From positions 62,001-126,000 of the forward strand of contig NZ_JAZHLI010000005.1 in NCBI RefSeq assembly GCF_036549475.1: DNA of 64,000 nt. The letters are read 5' to 3'. Each line of letters begins with the position of its first letter. The stretch's first letter is position 1. The stretch comes from Aurantimonas sp036549475. Its GTDB lineage: Bacteria; Pseudomonadota; Alphaproteobacteria; Rhizobiales; Rhizobiaceae. Of this stretch, positions 34,458 through 41,821 are shown piece by piece. Below the pieces are notes generated by a model, which did not search any database, was not told the origin of the DNA, and saw only the letters and a list, made by a program, of their open reading frames with translations. The position numbers were made by a program, and so were the translations under genes.

Positions 34458-35459
34458 ATGGCAAACCCAGTTCTCGTGGAAGTGACCCGTGGCTGCATCA
34501 CGGAAAGCTTCCACCGCGCTGGCTTTGCGCTGGTCGACGGCGCAGGCGAGGTGATCGAGTCGCGCGGCGACATCCTGCGGCCGGTCTTTCCCCGCTCGGC
34601 CATCAAGGTGTTTCAGGGCATTCCGCTGATCGAGACGGGGGCGGCCGATGCGTACGGCTTGAGCGATCCGGAACTTGCGCTCGCCTGCGCATCTCATTCC
34701 GGGGAGGACGGGCATGTGCGTCTTGCCGCGGAGATGCTGGCCAAGGCCGGGCTGGATGCAACGGTTCTCGAATGCGGTTGCCACTGGCCGTTCGATGCGC
34801 CGGTGGCACGCGATCTCGCACGCCGCGGCGAGACGCCCACGGCACTGCATAACAATTGTTCTGGCAAGCATGCGGGATTTCTCTGCACGGCGGTGCATAT
34901 GGGCGAGGAGACGCGCGGCTATGTCGGGCTGGGCCACCCGGTCCAGCAGCGGGCCAAGGCAGTGATCGAGGATCTGACCGGCTTCGACCTGAATTCCGAC
35001 GTCTGCGGCACCGATGGCTGCGCGATCCCGACATTCGCCGCGCCGCTGAAGAGCTTTGCGCACGGATTTGGCAAACTGGCGAGCGGCGAGGGTGTTGCGC
35101 CGGAGCGAGCGGCAGCGGGCCGCCGCCTCATCGCAGCCTGCATGGCGCATCCCTGGGAGATGTCAGGCACCGGCAGGGCCTGCGAAGCGCTGATGCAGGC
35201 GGCCCCCGGCCAGGTCTTCGCCAAGACCGGGGCCGAGGGCGTGTTCTGCGGCGCGTTGCCCGGGCTTGGCCTCGGCTTTGCCCTGAAGATCGACGACGGC
35301 ACGACGCGGGCGAGCGAGACGCTGGCGGCCGCGGTCATCGCCGTGGCGCTGCGCAGCCACGATCCCGATCTGGCCGCCCGCTTCGATGCGCTGGCAAACA
35401 AGACGCTGCGCAATTGGGAAAAGACCGAGGTCGGCGCCGTCCGGGCCGCGATCAGGTAG
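34458..35459 (+). CDS. L-asparaginase, Rhizobium etli (ReAV) type
   Basis: A protein of 333 residues of the class 3 asparaginase family, unrelated to E. coli AnsA/AnsB. All known active-site residues of R. etli ReAV are at matching positions with an offset of one: Ser47 and Lys50 in RSAIKVFQ, Ser79 in CASHSGE, and the zinc-site Cys134 and Lys137 in NNCSGKH with Cys188 in TDGCAI. It hydrolyses asparagine to aspartate and ammonia in the cytoplasm. It is a single gene, convergent with the NYN-domain gene. Confidence 0.9.
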   Translation: MANPVLVEVTRGCITESFHRAGFALVDGAGEVIESRGDILRPVFPRSAIKVFQGIPLIETGAADAYGLSDPELALACASHSGEDGHVRLAAEMLAKAGLDATVLECGCHWPFDAPVARDLARRGETPTALHNNCSGKHAGFLCTAVHMGEETRGYVGLGHPVQQRAKAVIEDLTGFDLNSDVCGTDGCAIPTFAAPLKSFAHGFGKLASGEGVAPERAAAGRRLIAACMAHPWEMSGTGRACEALMQAAPGQVFAKTGAEGVFCGALPGLGLGFALKIDDGTTRASETLAAAVIAVALRSHDPDLAARFDALANKTLRNWEKTEVGAVRAAIR

Positions 35460-35477
35460 GCGAGGCGGCCCGGCCGG

Positions 35478-36305
35478 TCAGGTCCAGTCGCTTTTCGGGC
35501 CGGATCTCGTCCGCTCGGCGCCGCCGCCCGATGCGCGCGAGGCCGTGGCCCGACGACGGGGAGCCGGTTTCGCAACAGGCTTGAGCCGGATGTCGACACT
35601 CCCGCCTTCCGGGTCGTCGACCTCGAACAGGTCTGTCGAGCGCACAAGATCCGACAGCTTCTTGAAACCGTAGGTGCGGGGATCGAAATCCGAGGACAGG
35701 TTGAGGAGCTGCTTGCCGAAGCTTCCGAGATTCACCCAGCCGTCCTCGGTGTCCATCTGCTCGATGACCCGCTTCAGAAGGTCGGCGGCTTCCTGCGGCT
35801 TGGCCAGCGGTGCACTGGTGGGCTTGCCGTCTTCCTTTTCGGCAGTGATCCGCTGCGGCAGAAGGTTCTCGGTGTAGATGAAGCGGCGACAGGCCTGCCG
35901 GAAGCTTTCCGGGGTCTTCTGTTCGCCGAAGCCGTACACGTCGACGCCCTGCTCGCGGATGCGGGCGGCCAGGCGGGTGAAGTCGCTGTCGGAGGAGACC
36001 AGGCAGAAGCCATCGAAGCGACCGCTGTGCAGGAGATCCATCGCGTCGATGACCAGCGTGATATCGGACGCGTTCTTGCCCGTCGTGTAGGCGAATTGCT
36101 GCTGAGGGATGATGGCGTGACGCGACAGGACGTCGGCCCAGCCTTTCGACCGCGAACTGGAGAAGTCGCCGTAGATACGGCGCACGCTCGCCTCGCCAAT
36201 CTTGGCGATCTCCTCGAACAGGCCGTCGGCAATGCGCGAAGAGGCGTTGTCAGCATCGATCAGGACGGCGAGCCGCGCGGTGCGATCGGGTCGGGTATTG
36301 GACAT
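35478..36305 (-). CDS. NYN-domain protein with OST-HTH (LOTUS) domain
   Basis: A protein of 275 residues. The first 155 residues form an NYN (PIN-like) nuclease domain: LIDADNASSRIADG, GKNASDITLVIDAMDLL and CLVSSDSDFTRLAARIREQG place the acidic residues of the metal site. Residues 165-235 look like an OST-HTH/LOTUS RNA-binding domain (LLKRVIEQMDTEDGWVNLGS, YGFKKLSDLVRSTDLFEV). The tail is Arg/Ala/Ser-rich. Family knowledge suggests RNA cleavage or binding; the target is unknown. The start at 36305 is chosen from the conserved N-terminus. Confidence 0.85.
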   Translation of the reverse strand: MSNTRPDRTARLAVLIDADNASSRIADGLFEEIAKIGEASVRRIYGDFSSSRSKGWADVLSRHAIIPQQQFAYTTGKNASDITLVIDAMDLLHSGRFDGFCLVSSDSDFTRLAARIREQGVDVYGFGEQKTPESFRQACRRFIYTENLLPQRITAEKEDGKPTSAPLAKPQEAADLLKRVIEQMDTEDGWVNLGSFGKQLLNLSSDFDPRTYGFKKLSDLVRSTDLFEVDDPEGGSVDIRLKPVAKPAPRRRATASRASGGGAERTRSGPKSDWT

Positions 36306-36408
36306 GCGATTTCCTTGCTCTCTCAAGAGGCGATCTAAGGCGTCGGACGGCGGCGCAAAGGCGACGGCGGCCGTCCGGCGGTCAAAATTGGGAGTGGCTC
36401 CGGCGGTC

Positions 36409-37413
36409 TCACGGCTCGGCTTCACCGCGGCGCAGGCCCAGATGGTCGAGTATGTCCTCGGCCACAGCGGACGGCGCGCGCCCGCCAGAGCGCACGGCCG
36501 CCTCGCCGGCGGCGATCTCGGTCGGCCAGTCGGCACCGGACAGGACGCGGCGTCGGATCGCGGCGTCGAGGCTCGACCACAGCCAGCGCACGCGCTGCTC
36601 TGCCCGGCGTTCGTCCCAGGCGCCGTTCTCACGGTGAACCTCACGAAAGCGGTCGATCTCCCCCCAGAGTGCGTCGAGCCCTCCACCCGTCGCGCCCGAG
36701 ACCGTGACGACCGGCACACGCCAGGCAGCCGAGCGCGGCGCGAGGATATTCATTGCCGACCGGATTTCGGAAGCGGCGGCCTTTGCAGCCTCGACATTGG
36801 CACCATCGGCCTTGTTCATGGCGATGATGTCGGCGACCTCGAGTATGCCCTTCTTGATGCCCTGAAGTTCGTCGCCGCCTCCGGGGATCATCAGGAGGAG
36901 AACAAGGTCGACCATGTCCGCCACCGCAACCTCCGCCTGGCCGACGCCCATGGTCTCGACGATCACCACGTCGAAGCCGGCCGCTTCGCACAGAAGCATC
37001 GTCTCGCGGGTCTGTGCGGCGACGCCGCCCAGCGTACCGGAGGAGGGGGAGGGGCGGACATAGGCATTGCGGTCGACGCTGAGCCGCGCCATGCGCGTCT
37101 TGTCGCCCAGGATAGAGCCGCCGCTGCGCACCGATGACGGGTCGACCGCGAGCACAGCGACCTTGTGCCCCTTTGCCGTCATCATCGAGCCGAAGGCGTC
37201 GAGCAGGGTCGACTTGCCCACGCCGGGGACGCCGCTGAGGCCTATTCGGATCGCACCACCGGTCCGGGGCGCCAGGCGGTCCAGTACCGCAGCCGCCATC
37301 GCCCGATGGTCTGCCCGCGTCGATTCGACAAGGGTGATCGCCTTGGAGAGGGCCGCGCGCGAGCCACCCAAAAGGGACGTCGCCAGCGTGTCAGGGTCGG
37401 TGAGATCGGCCAT
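36409..37413 (-). CDS. meaB: Methylmalonyl-CoA mutase-associated GTPase MeaB
   Basis: A protein of 334 residues of the G3E family. Walker A is GLSGVPGVGKSTLLDAFG; switch regions include VLAVDPSSVRSGGSILGDKTRM; the base-specificity motif is MNKAD. VETMGVGQAEVAVADM and MIPGGGDELQGIKKGI are MeaB signatures. It gates loading of adenosylcobalamin into the mutase and protects it from inactivation. The mutase genes lie 8 kb away on the same strand (45.2-48.8 kb), so the operon is split here. The start at 37413 is the conserved one. Confidence 0.92.
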   Translation of the reverse strand: MADLTDPDTLATSLLGGSRAALSKAITLVESTRADHRAMAAAVLDRLAPRTGGAIRIGLSGVPGVGKSTLLDAFGSMMTAKGHKVAVLAVDPSSVRSGGSILGDKTRMARLSVDRNAYVRPSPSSGTLGGVAAQTRETMLLCEAAGFDVVIVETMGVGQAEVAVADMVDLVLLLMIPGGGDELQGIKKGILEVADIIAMNKADGANVEAAKAAASEIRSAMNILAPRSAAWRVPVVTVSGATGGGLDALWGEIDRFREVHRENGAWDERRAEQRVRWLWSSLDAAIRRRVLSGADWPTEIAAGEAAVRSGGRAPSAVAEDILDHLGLRRGEAEP

Positions 37414-37605
37414 GGGAGCCTGCAATAGTGGGCGCGCGCGCCCCTGTCGACCGCCGCACGGCCGGATGGGAAACATTCCCGATAAGAGCCCGAAAAGTCT
37501 TTGTGACCAATCATGCCTTTCGATGATGAAACGCTTTTGCTAGCTTCCCGTTGGTGGGTACGGCGGCTGGCATCCTGCCGGTCGCGGCACTTTGGGAGAA
37601 TGACA

Positions 37606-37683
37606 ATGGCCTGGAACAAGCCCGTTATCACGGAAGTCTGCGTCGCGATGGAAATCAACGGCTACATGCCGATCGAATTCTAA
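37606..37683 (+). CDS. pqqA: PQQ precursor peptide PqqA
   Basis: A 25-residue peptide that starts MAWNKPVITE and ends MPIEF. It contains the invariant E-x3-Y pair (Glu16 and Tyr20, in MEINGY) that PqqE crosslinks to form the tricyclic core of pyrroloquinoline quinone. GGGAG lies seven bases before the ATG. The following genes pqqB, C, D, E confirm the assignment. The sequence ends only five residues after the tyrosine and has Cys12. A terminator-like hairpin follows at once, so pqqA is probably transcribed more than the rest. Confidence 0.95.
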   Translation: MAWNKPVITEVCVAMEINGYMPIEF

Positions 37684-38640
37684 TTGTCGACTGCACGTGA
37701 TAGCCGCGGGCGGGCTCAGACCCGCCTGCGGCTTTTTGTATTGGGTTCGGCTGCCGGTGGCGGCTATCCCCAGTGGAACTGCCTGTGTGACGTCTGCCGC
37801 CTTTACTGGTCCGGCGACAAGCGGGTCCAGGCCCGGTCGCAATCCTCCATCGCCGCGACGGCGGATGGGGAGAACTGGCTTCTCCTGAACGCCTCTCCCG
37901 ATCTGCGCGAGCAGATCATGCGATCTCCGCCAATTTCCCCGATGGCCGGAGCGTCCGGTGCGGCGCGTCGTGCAAGTCCGATCGGCGCGGTTCTGGTGAC
38001 CAATGGCGACGTCGACCATGTGGCCGGCCTCCTGACATTGCGCGAGAAGCAGGCCTTTCCACTCTACGGAACTGCGGGCGTGCTTGATGTTATTCAGCAG
38101 AACCCGATCTTCTCGGTCCTCGATCCGAGCTGCGTCGAACACCGTCCGGTATCAATCGGGCAGGTGTTCGAGCCGGTGCCAGGCCTTGAAGCCGAGATCT
38201 TCTCGGTTCCCGGGAAGGTGCCGCTCTATCTGGAGAAGGGCGATGTCGATGTCGGAGAAGAAGGCGAGATGACTGTCGGAGTCCGTCTGACGGCGCACGG
38301 CCAGACCGCCTATTACATTCCCGGCTGCGCGGCTGTGACAGAGCCGCTGTGCCAGCGGATCAAGGGTGCCGATGCGCTGCTCTTCGACGGCACCGTCTTC
38401 GAGGACGACGAGATGGCGCAAGCCGGCGTAGGCCCTAAGACGGGCCGACGAATGGGCCACATACCGATCTCGGGCGAGGGTGGCAGCCTGAACGCCTTTT
38501 CGGATCTGGGAATCGCCAATCGTACCTATATCCATATCAACAACACCAATCCGATCCTGATCGAGGGGTCCGATCAGCGGCATGCGGTCGAGGCGGCCGG
38601 CTGGCAGGTGGCAATGGATGGCATGGAGATCGCACCATGA
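37684..38640 (+). CDS. pqqB: PQQ biosynthesis protein PqqB
   Basis: A protein of up to 318 residues of the metallo-beta-lactamase fold. FVLGSAAGGGYPQWNCLCDVC opens it, and NASPDLREQI, TNGDVDHVAGLLTLRE, GRRMGHIPISGEGG and INNTNPIL carry the conserved metal-site residues. PqqB is an iron hydroxylase acting on the crosslinked tyrosine. The start is uncertain: the frame opens with TTG directly after the pqqA stop, no Shine-Dalgarno site is visible, and homologues begin only about 15 residues further on. The first codons span the attenuator hairpin, so translation of pqqA and pqqB may be coupled. Confidence 0.93.
   Translation: MSTARDSRGRAQTRLRLFVLGSAAGGGYPQWNCLCDVCRLYWSGDKRVQARSQSSIAATADGENWLLLNASPDLREQIMRSPPISPMAGASGAARRASPIGAVLVTNGDVDHVAGLLTLREKQAFPLYGTAGVLDVIQQNPIFSVLDPSCVEHRPVSIGQVFEPVPGLEAEIFSVPGKVPLYLEKGDVDVGEEGEMTVGVRLTAHGQTAYYIPGCAAVTEPLCQRIKGADALLFDGTVFEDDEMAQAGVGPKTGRRMGHIPISGEGGSLNAFSDLGIANRTYIHINNTNPILIEGSDQRHAVEAAGWQVAMDGMEIAP
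37702..37737 (+). terminator. Terminator-like attenuator hairpin between pqqA and pqqB coding
   Basis: A 13-base-pair stem with one G-U pair (AGCCGCGGGCGGG with CCCGCCTGCGGCT) and 6-base loop end in TTTTT, the full form of an intrinsic terminator. It starts 19 bases after the pqqA stop and falls inside the first 18 codons of the pqqB reading frame as drawn. Confidence 0.8.
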
Positions 38641-39410
38641 CGGCGATGATGGATCGTGAGGCGTTCGAGGCGGCGCTGCGCCAGATTGGCGCGGAGCGCT
38701 ACCATCATCTGCATCCGTTCCAGCAGAAGCTGCAGAACGGCGAGTTGAGCCGCGAGCAGGTGCAGGCCTGGGCGCTCAACCGCTATTACTACCAGTCGCA
38801 GATCCCGGTGAAGGATTCGCATATCCTGGCGCGACTGCAGACGACGGAATTGCGGGGCGAATGGCGCCAGCGCATCATCGACCATGACGGGCAGGAAGCA
38901 TCCGACGGTCAGCCGGCCCAGCGTGGTGGCATCGAGAAGTGGATAGCGCTGACCGACGGCGTGGGTCTCGACCGGGCCTATGTGGAATCGGGCGCCGGCA
39001 TTCTTCCGGGCACGCGGTTTGCGGTCGATGCCTACGTGCATTTCGTTCAGGATAGGACCCTGCTCGAGGCGATCGCCTCATCGCTGACAGAGCTGTTCTC
39101 GCCGAGCGTCATTGGCACCCGCGTGCGCGGCATGCTGGAGCATTACGACTTCATCTCGAAGGATACGCTGGCATATTTCGACAAGCGGCCGGTGCAGGCG
39201 AAGCGTGATTCCGACTTTGCGCTGGAGTATTGTCTGACGAATGCGCGCTACCCGGAGGAGCAGCAGGCGGTGCTGAACGCGCTGCGTTTCAAGTGCCACG
39301 TTCTGTGGGCGCAGCTCGATGCCCTGTATTTCGCCTATGTCGCGCCGGGCCTGACACCGCCGGACGCATGGCAGCCGGGCGAAGCAACGAAAGAAGCCAC
39401 CGTAACATGA
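38637..39410 (+). CDS. pqqC: Pyrroloquinoline-quinone synthase PqqC
   Basis: A protein of 257 residues. RYHHLHPFQQKLQNGELSREQVQAWALNRYYYQSQIPVKD is highly conserved (given here as separate shorter stretches: RYHHLHPFQQKL and RYYYQSQIPVKD), as are HDGQ and LTELFSPSVIGTRVRGML. It catalyses the final eight-electron, cofactor-free oxidation and ring closure to PQQ. ATGA overlap with pqqB and pqqD overlap downstream show a tightly coupled operon. Confidence 0.96.
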   Translation: MTAMMDREAFEAALRQIGAERYHHLHPFQQKLQNGELSREQVQAWALNRYYYQSQIPVKDSHILARLQTTELRGEWRQRIIDHDGQEASDGQPAQRGGIEKWIALTDGVGLDRAYVESGAGILPGTRFAVDAYVHFVQDRTLLEAIASSLTELFSPSVIGTRVRGMLEHYDFISKDTLAYFDKRPVQAKRDSDFALEYCLTNARYPEEQQAVLNALRFKCHVLWAQLDALYFAYVAPGLTPPDAWQPGEATKEATVT

Positions 39411-39685
39411 CCGAAATTGCCGACGACACGATTCCGAAGCTGCCTCACGGCGTCAAGTTTCGCGAGGACAAGGTCCGCGGCAACTTCATCCTGGTCGGTC
39501 CCGAGCGGATCTTCAATGCCGACGGCGTGGCCACCGAGATCCTGAAGCGCGTCGACGGCAAGTCCGACTTCGGCACGATCGTGCGCTCTCTTGCGGAGGT
39601 CTTTGCGGCCGACGAGGCGACGATCCGCCCGGATGTCGCGAGCTTCCTCGGCGATCTGCGCGACAAGCAAATGGTGACGTTATGA
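39407..39685 (+). CDS. pqqD: PQQ biosynthesis peptide chaperone PqqD
   Basis: A protein of 92 residues with the RiPP recognition element fold. KLPHGVKFREDKVRGNFILVGPE, FNADGVATEILKRVDGK and FLGDLRDKQMV are family stretches. PqqD binds PqqA and delivers it to the radical SAM enzyme PqqE. The start at 39407 overlaps pqqC by four bases, and the stop overlaps pqqE by four bases. Confidence 0.95.
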   Translation: MTEIADDTIPKLPHGVKFREDKVRGNFILVGPERIFNADGVATEILKRVDGKSDFGTIVRSLAEVFAADEATIRPDVASFLGDLRDKQMVTL

Positions 39686-40824
39686 ACGAAGCCGTCTTTC
39701 CCCGGCCGGCCAGCGAGCCGGTCGCGCATCCGACACCGGCGCCGCCGCTCGGGCTGCTGGCCGAACTCACCCATCGCTGCCCGCTGCGTTGCACCTACTG
39801 CTCCAACCCGCTGCAGCTCGACGGACGCTCCAGCGAACTCGACACCGAGACCTGGAAGCGGGTGTTCAGCGAAGCTGCCGATCTCGGCGTCATCCATGTC
39901 CATCTGTCGGGCGGCGAGCCGACGGCGCGCAGGGACATTGTCGAATTGACCCGTCACGCCAGCGATGTCGGCCTCTACACCAACCTCATCACCTCCGGCG
40001 TCGGCGTCAGCGATGACAAGCTCGATGCGCTTTTCGATGCAGGGTGCGACCACATCCAGCTCTCGTTGCAGGGCGCGGATGCGCAGATCACCGAACTGGT
40101 CGGCGGCTATCGGGGCGGGTTCGAGAAGAAGGAAGCCTTTGCCCGCGCCGTCGTCGAGCGCGGCTTCCCGCTGACGCTGAACGCGGTCATCCACCGGATG
40201 AACATCCACCAGGTGCCGCAGATGATCCAGAAGGCGGTCGATTTCGGCGCCAAACGCCTGGAGATCGCCCATACGCAATATTACGGCTGGGCGCTGAAAA
40301 ACCGGGCGCAGCTCATGCCGGCGCGCGACGACGTGGACCGGACGATCGCCGAGGTCGAGGAGGCCCGCGAACGGTTGAAGGGCAAGCTGGTCATCGACGC
40401 GGTCTTCCCGGACTATTACGCCAAGTATCCCAAGCTTTGTAACGGTGGCTGGGGCGCCCGCACCCTGAGCGTGACCCCGGCCGGACGGGCGCTGCCCTGC
40501 CACGCGGCCGAGACGATCCAGCATCTGGAATTCTGGTCGGTACGCGACCATTCGATCGCCGACATCTGGACAACGTCGCCGGCCTTCGAGGCGTATCGCG
40601 GCACGTCCTGGATGAATGAACCATGCCGCTCCTGCGATCGCCGGCACATCGATTTCGGCGGTTGCCGCTGCCAGGCACTCGCCCTGACCGGCGACGCGGC
40701 CAATACCGACCCCGCCTGCATCAAGTCGGACATGCACCAGCGGCTCGGCGAGATCGCAACGGCCGAATCCTCGGCGGTGGTCGAGCCCGGCGCGGCCGTC
40801 TATCGCGGTTTCCGCGTCGGTTGA
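39682..40824 (+). CDS. pqqE: PqqA peptide cyclase PqqE
   Basis: A protein of 380 residues, a radical SAM enzyme of the SPASM class. The [4Fe-4S] motif CxxxCxxC is at Cys33, Cys37 and Cys40 (HRCPLRCTYCSNP). HLSGGEPTARRD is the SAM-binding stretch. C-terminal auxiliary cluster cysteines are in LCNGGWG, LPCHAAE and MNEPCRSCDRRHIDFGGCRC. It forms the Glu-Tyr carbon-carbon crosslink in PqqA. The last gene of the operon; it is convergent with the FeeM-like gene, 37 bases away. No pqqF gene follows. Confidence 0.96.
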   Translation: MNEAVFPRPASEPVAHPTPAPPLGLLAELTHRCPLRCTYCSNPLQLDGRSSELDTETWKRVFSEAADLGVIHVHLSGGEPTARRDIVELTRHASDVGLYTNLITSGVGVSDDKLDALFDAGCDHIQLSLQGADAQITELVGGYRGGFEKKEAFARAVVERGFPLTLNAVIHRMNIHQVPQMIQKAVDFGAKRLEIAHTQYYGWALKNRAQLMPARDDVDRTIAEVEEARERLKGKLVIDAVFPDYYAKYPKLCNGGWGARTLSVTPAGRALPCHAAETIQHLEFWSVRDHSIADIWTTSPAFEAYRGTSWMNEPCRSCDRRHIDFGGCRCQALALTGDAANTDPACIKSDMHQRLGEIATAESSAVVEPGAAVYRGFRVG

Positions 40825-40861
40825 CCGAGGTCGTGTCGGACAAGCCGCAAGCGTTCCTACT

Positions 40862-41638
40862 TCAAGCTTCCGCGGATTCTGCCGGCTTCGGGCGCCAGAG
40901 AAAGCGCGGGGCGGCGTTGTCGTTGGCAAGGCCGGTCCAGCGCGTGCGGCCGACAAGGCTTGTCGAAGGTCCATAGAGTTCGGCGCGTTCGCCGGGCGTC
41001 GACTGAAACACCGGAAATTTCGGGTGCAGTTCCCGGCGCAGCGTTTCCATGGCGTTGTAGCAAAGCGCGATCGGCTTCTTCAGCCCAGGATAGTGCCTGG
41101 CCGGCGTGCGTGGGTGCAGCAGGCAGATCCGATCGTAGAAGGGCACGTGTTCCGGTCGCACCGTCGCCAGCATGTACGTGGCGTCGAAATGGTCGGCCAG
41201 CATCGAGCCGAGCCGGAGGCCGGCAAACGGCAGGAGCGTGGTCATGCGCCGCACACTGTCGTCGATGACGAAGCGGGTCGGATCGACGAAGCTTTCACCC
41301 CTGTCGAGCAGCGGCGAGAGTTCCTCGTTGAAGACGTCCATGGCGGGGCCAACTCGGCACTCCGGCGTCGTGATATGCAGCCGGATCGATGCGACCAGCC
41401 GATCTTCGATCTCGATCCCAAGGAGAAAGGCGTTCACGTCGGTGTCGTGCCGATCCTTGAACATCCGGGACTTGATTTCTCCGATCGCCCCCTCGGCAAG
41501 ATACGCGTCGTATCGCAGCCGGTAAATCTTCTCCCTGTCGTAATCGCTGGTTGCCTGGAAATAACGGACGATCTCCATGATGCTTGAAATCTGAGAGCGA
41601 CTGGAAATTTTGTCGGATCTATTGTTTTTTCGTACCAT
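40862..41638 (-). CDS. FeeM-like N-acyl amino acid synthase (acyl-homoserine-lactone synthase fold)
   Basis: A protein of about 258 residues with an acyltransferase fold related to LuxI and GNAT enzymes. The conserved pattern of the FeeM group is visible: YRLRYDAYLAEGAI, DTDVNAFLLGIEIEDRLVASIRLH and FVDPTRFVID. Proteins of this group join long acyl chains from acyl carrier protein to an amino acid amine (N-acyl tyrosine in the founding case). The substrate here is unknown. The start is uncertain: ATG 41638 is used, with TTG 41680 and ATG 41578 as alternatives. The homologous core begins at about the latter. The upstream region is strikingly AT-rich. Confidence 0.72.
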   Translation of the reverse strand: MVRKNNRSDKISSRSQISSIMEIVRYFQATSDYDREKIYRLRYDAYLAEGAIGEIKSRMFKDRHDTDVNAFLLGIEIEDRLVASIRLHITTPECRVGPAMDVFNEELSPLLDRGESFVDPTRFVIDDSVRRMTTLLPFAGLRLGSMLADHFDATYMLATVRPEHVPFYDRICLLHPRTPARHYPGLKKPIALCYNAMETLRRELHPKFPVFQSTPGERAELYGPSTSLVGRTRWTGLANDNAAPRFLWRPKPAESAEA

Positions 41639-41704
41639 GGTCTCGTCAGTCCCCGCTGAATTGACGACGATATCGTTCAACTTGCGAAGGAAGATTTATC
41701 AAAT

Positions 41705-41751
41705 TTTAAATATATTTAAAGCTGCAACTGAAATTGTAGTTAATTTCGGTT
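41705..41751 (-). promoter_or_regulatory. AT-rich dyad-bearing region upstream of the FeeM-like gene
   Basis: A perfect 16-base palindrome TTTAAATATATTTAAA occupies 41705-41720. Next to it, AACTGAAATT (41726-41735) and AATTTCGGTT (41742-41751) form a near-perfect 10-base inverted repeat. The segment is far more AT-rich than the rest of the window. It probably contains promoter and operator sites for the synthase gene that is read leftward from here. Confidence 0.5.
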
Positions 41752-41821
41752 AACCCCTTTAGAAGGCGGCTTGTAATCGTTCGCGAAATCATGCCGGGGG
41801 ACGCGAAGGTACCGGTGAGGA

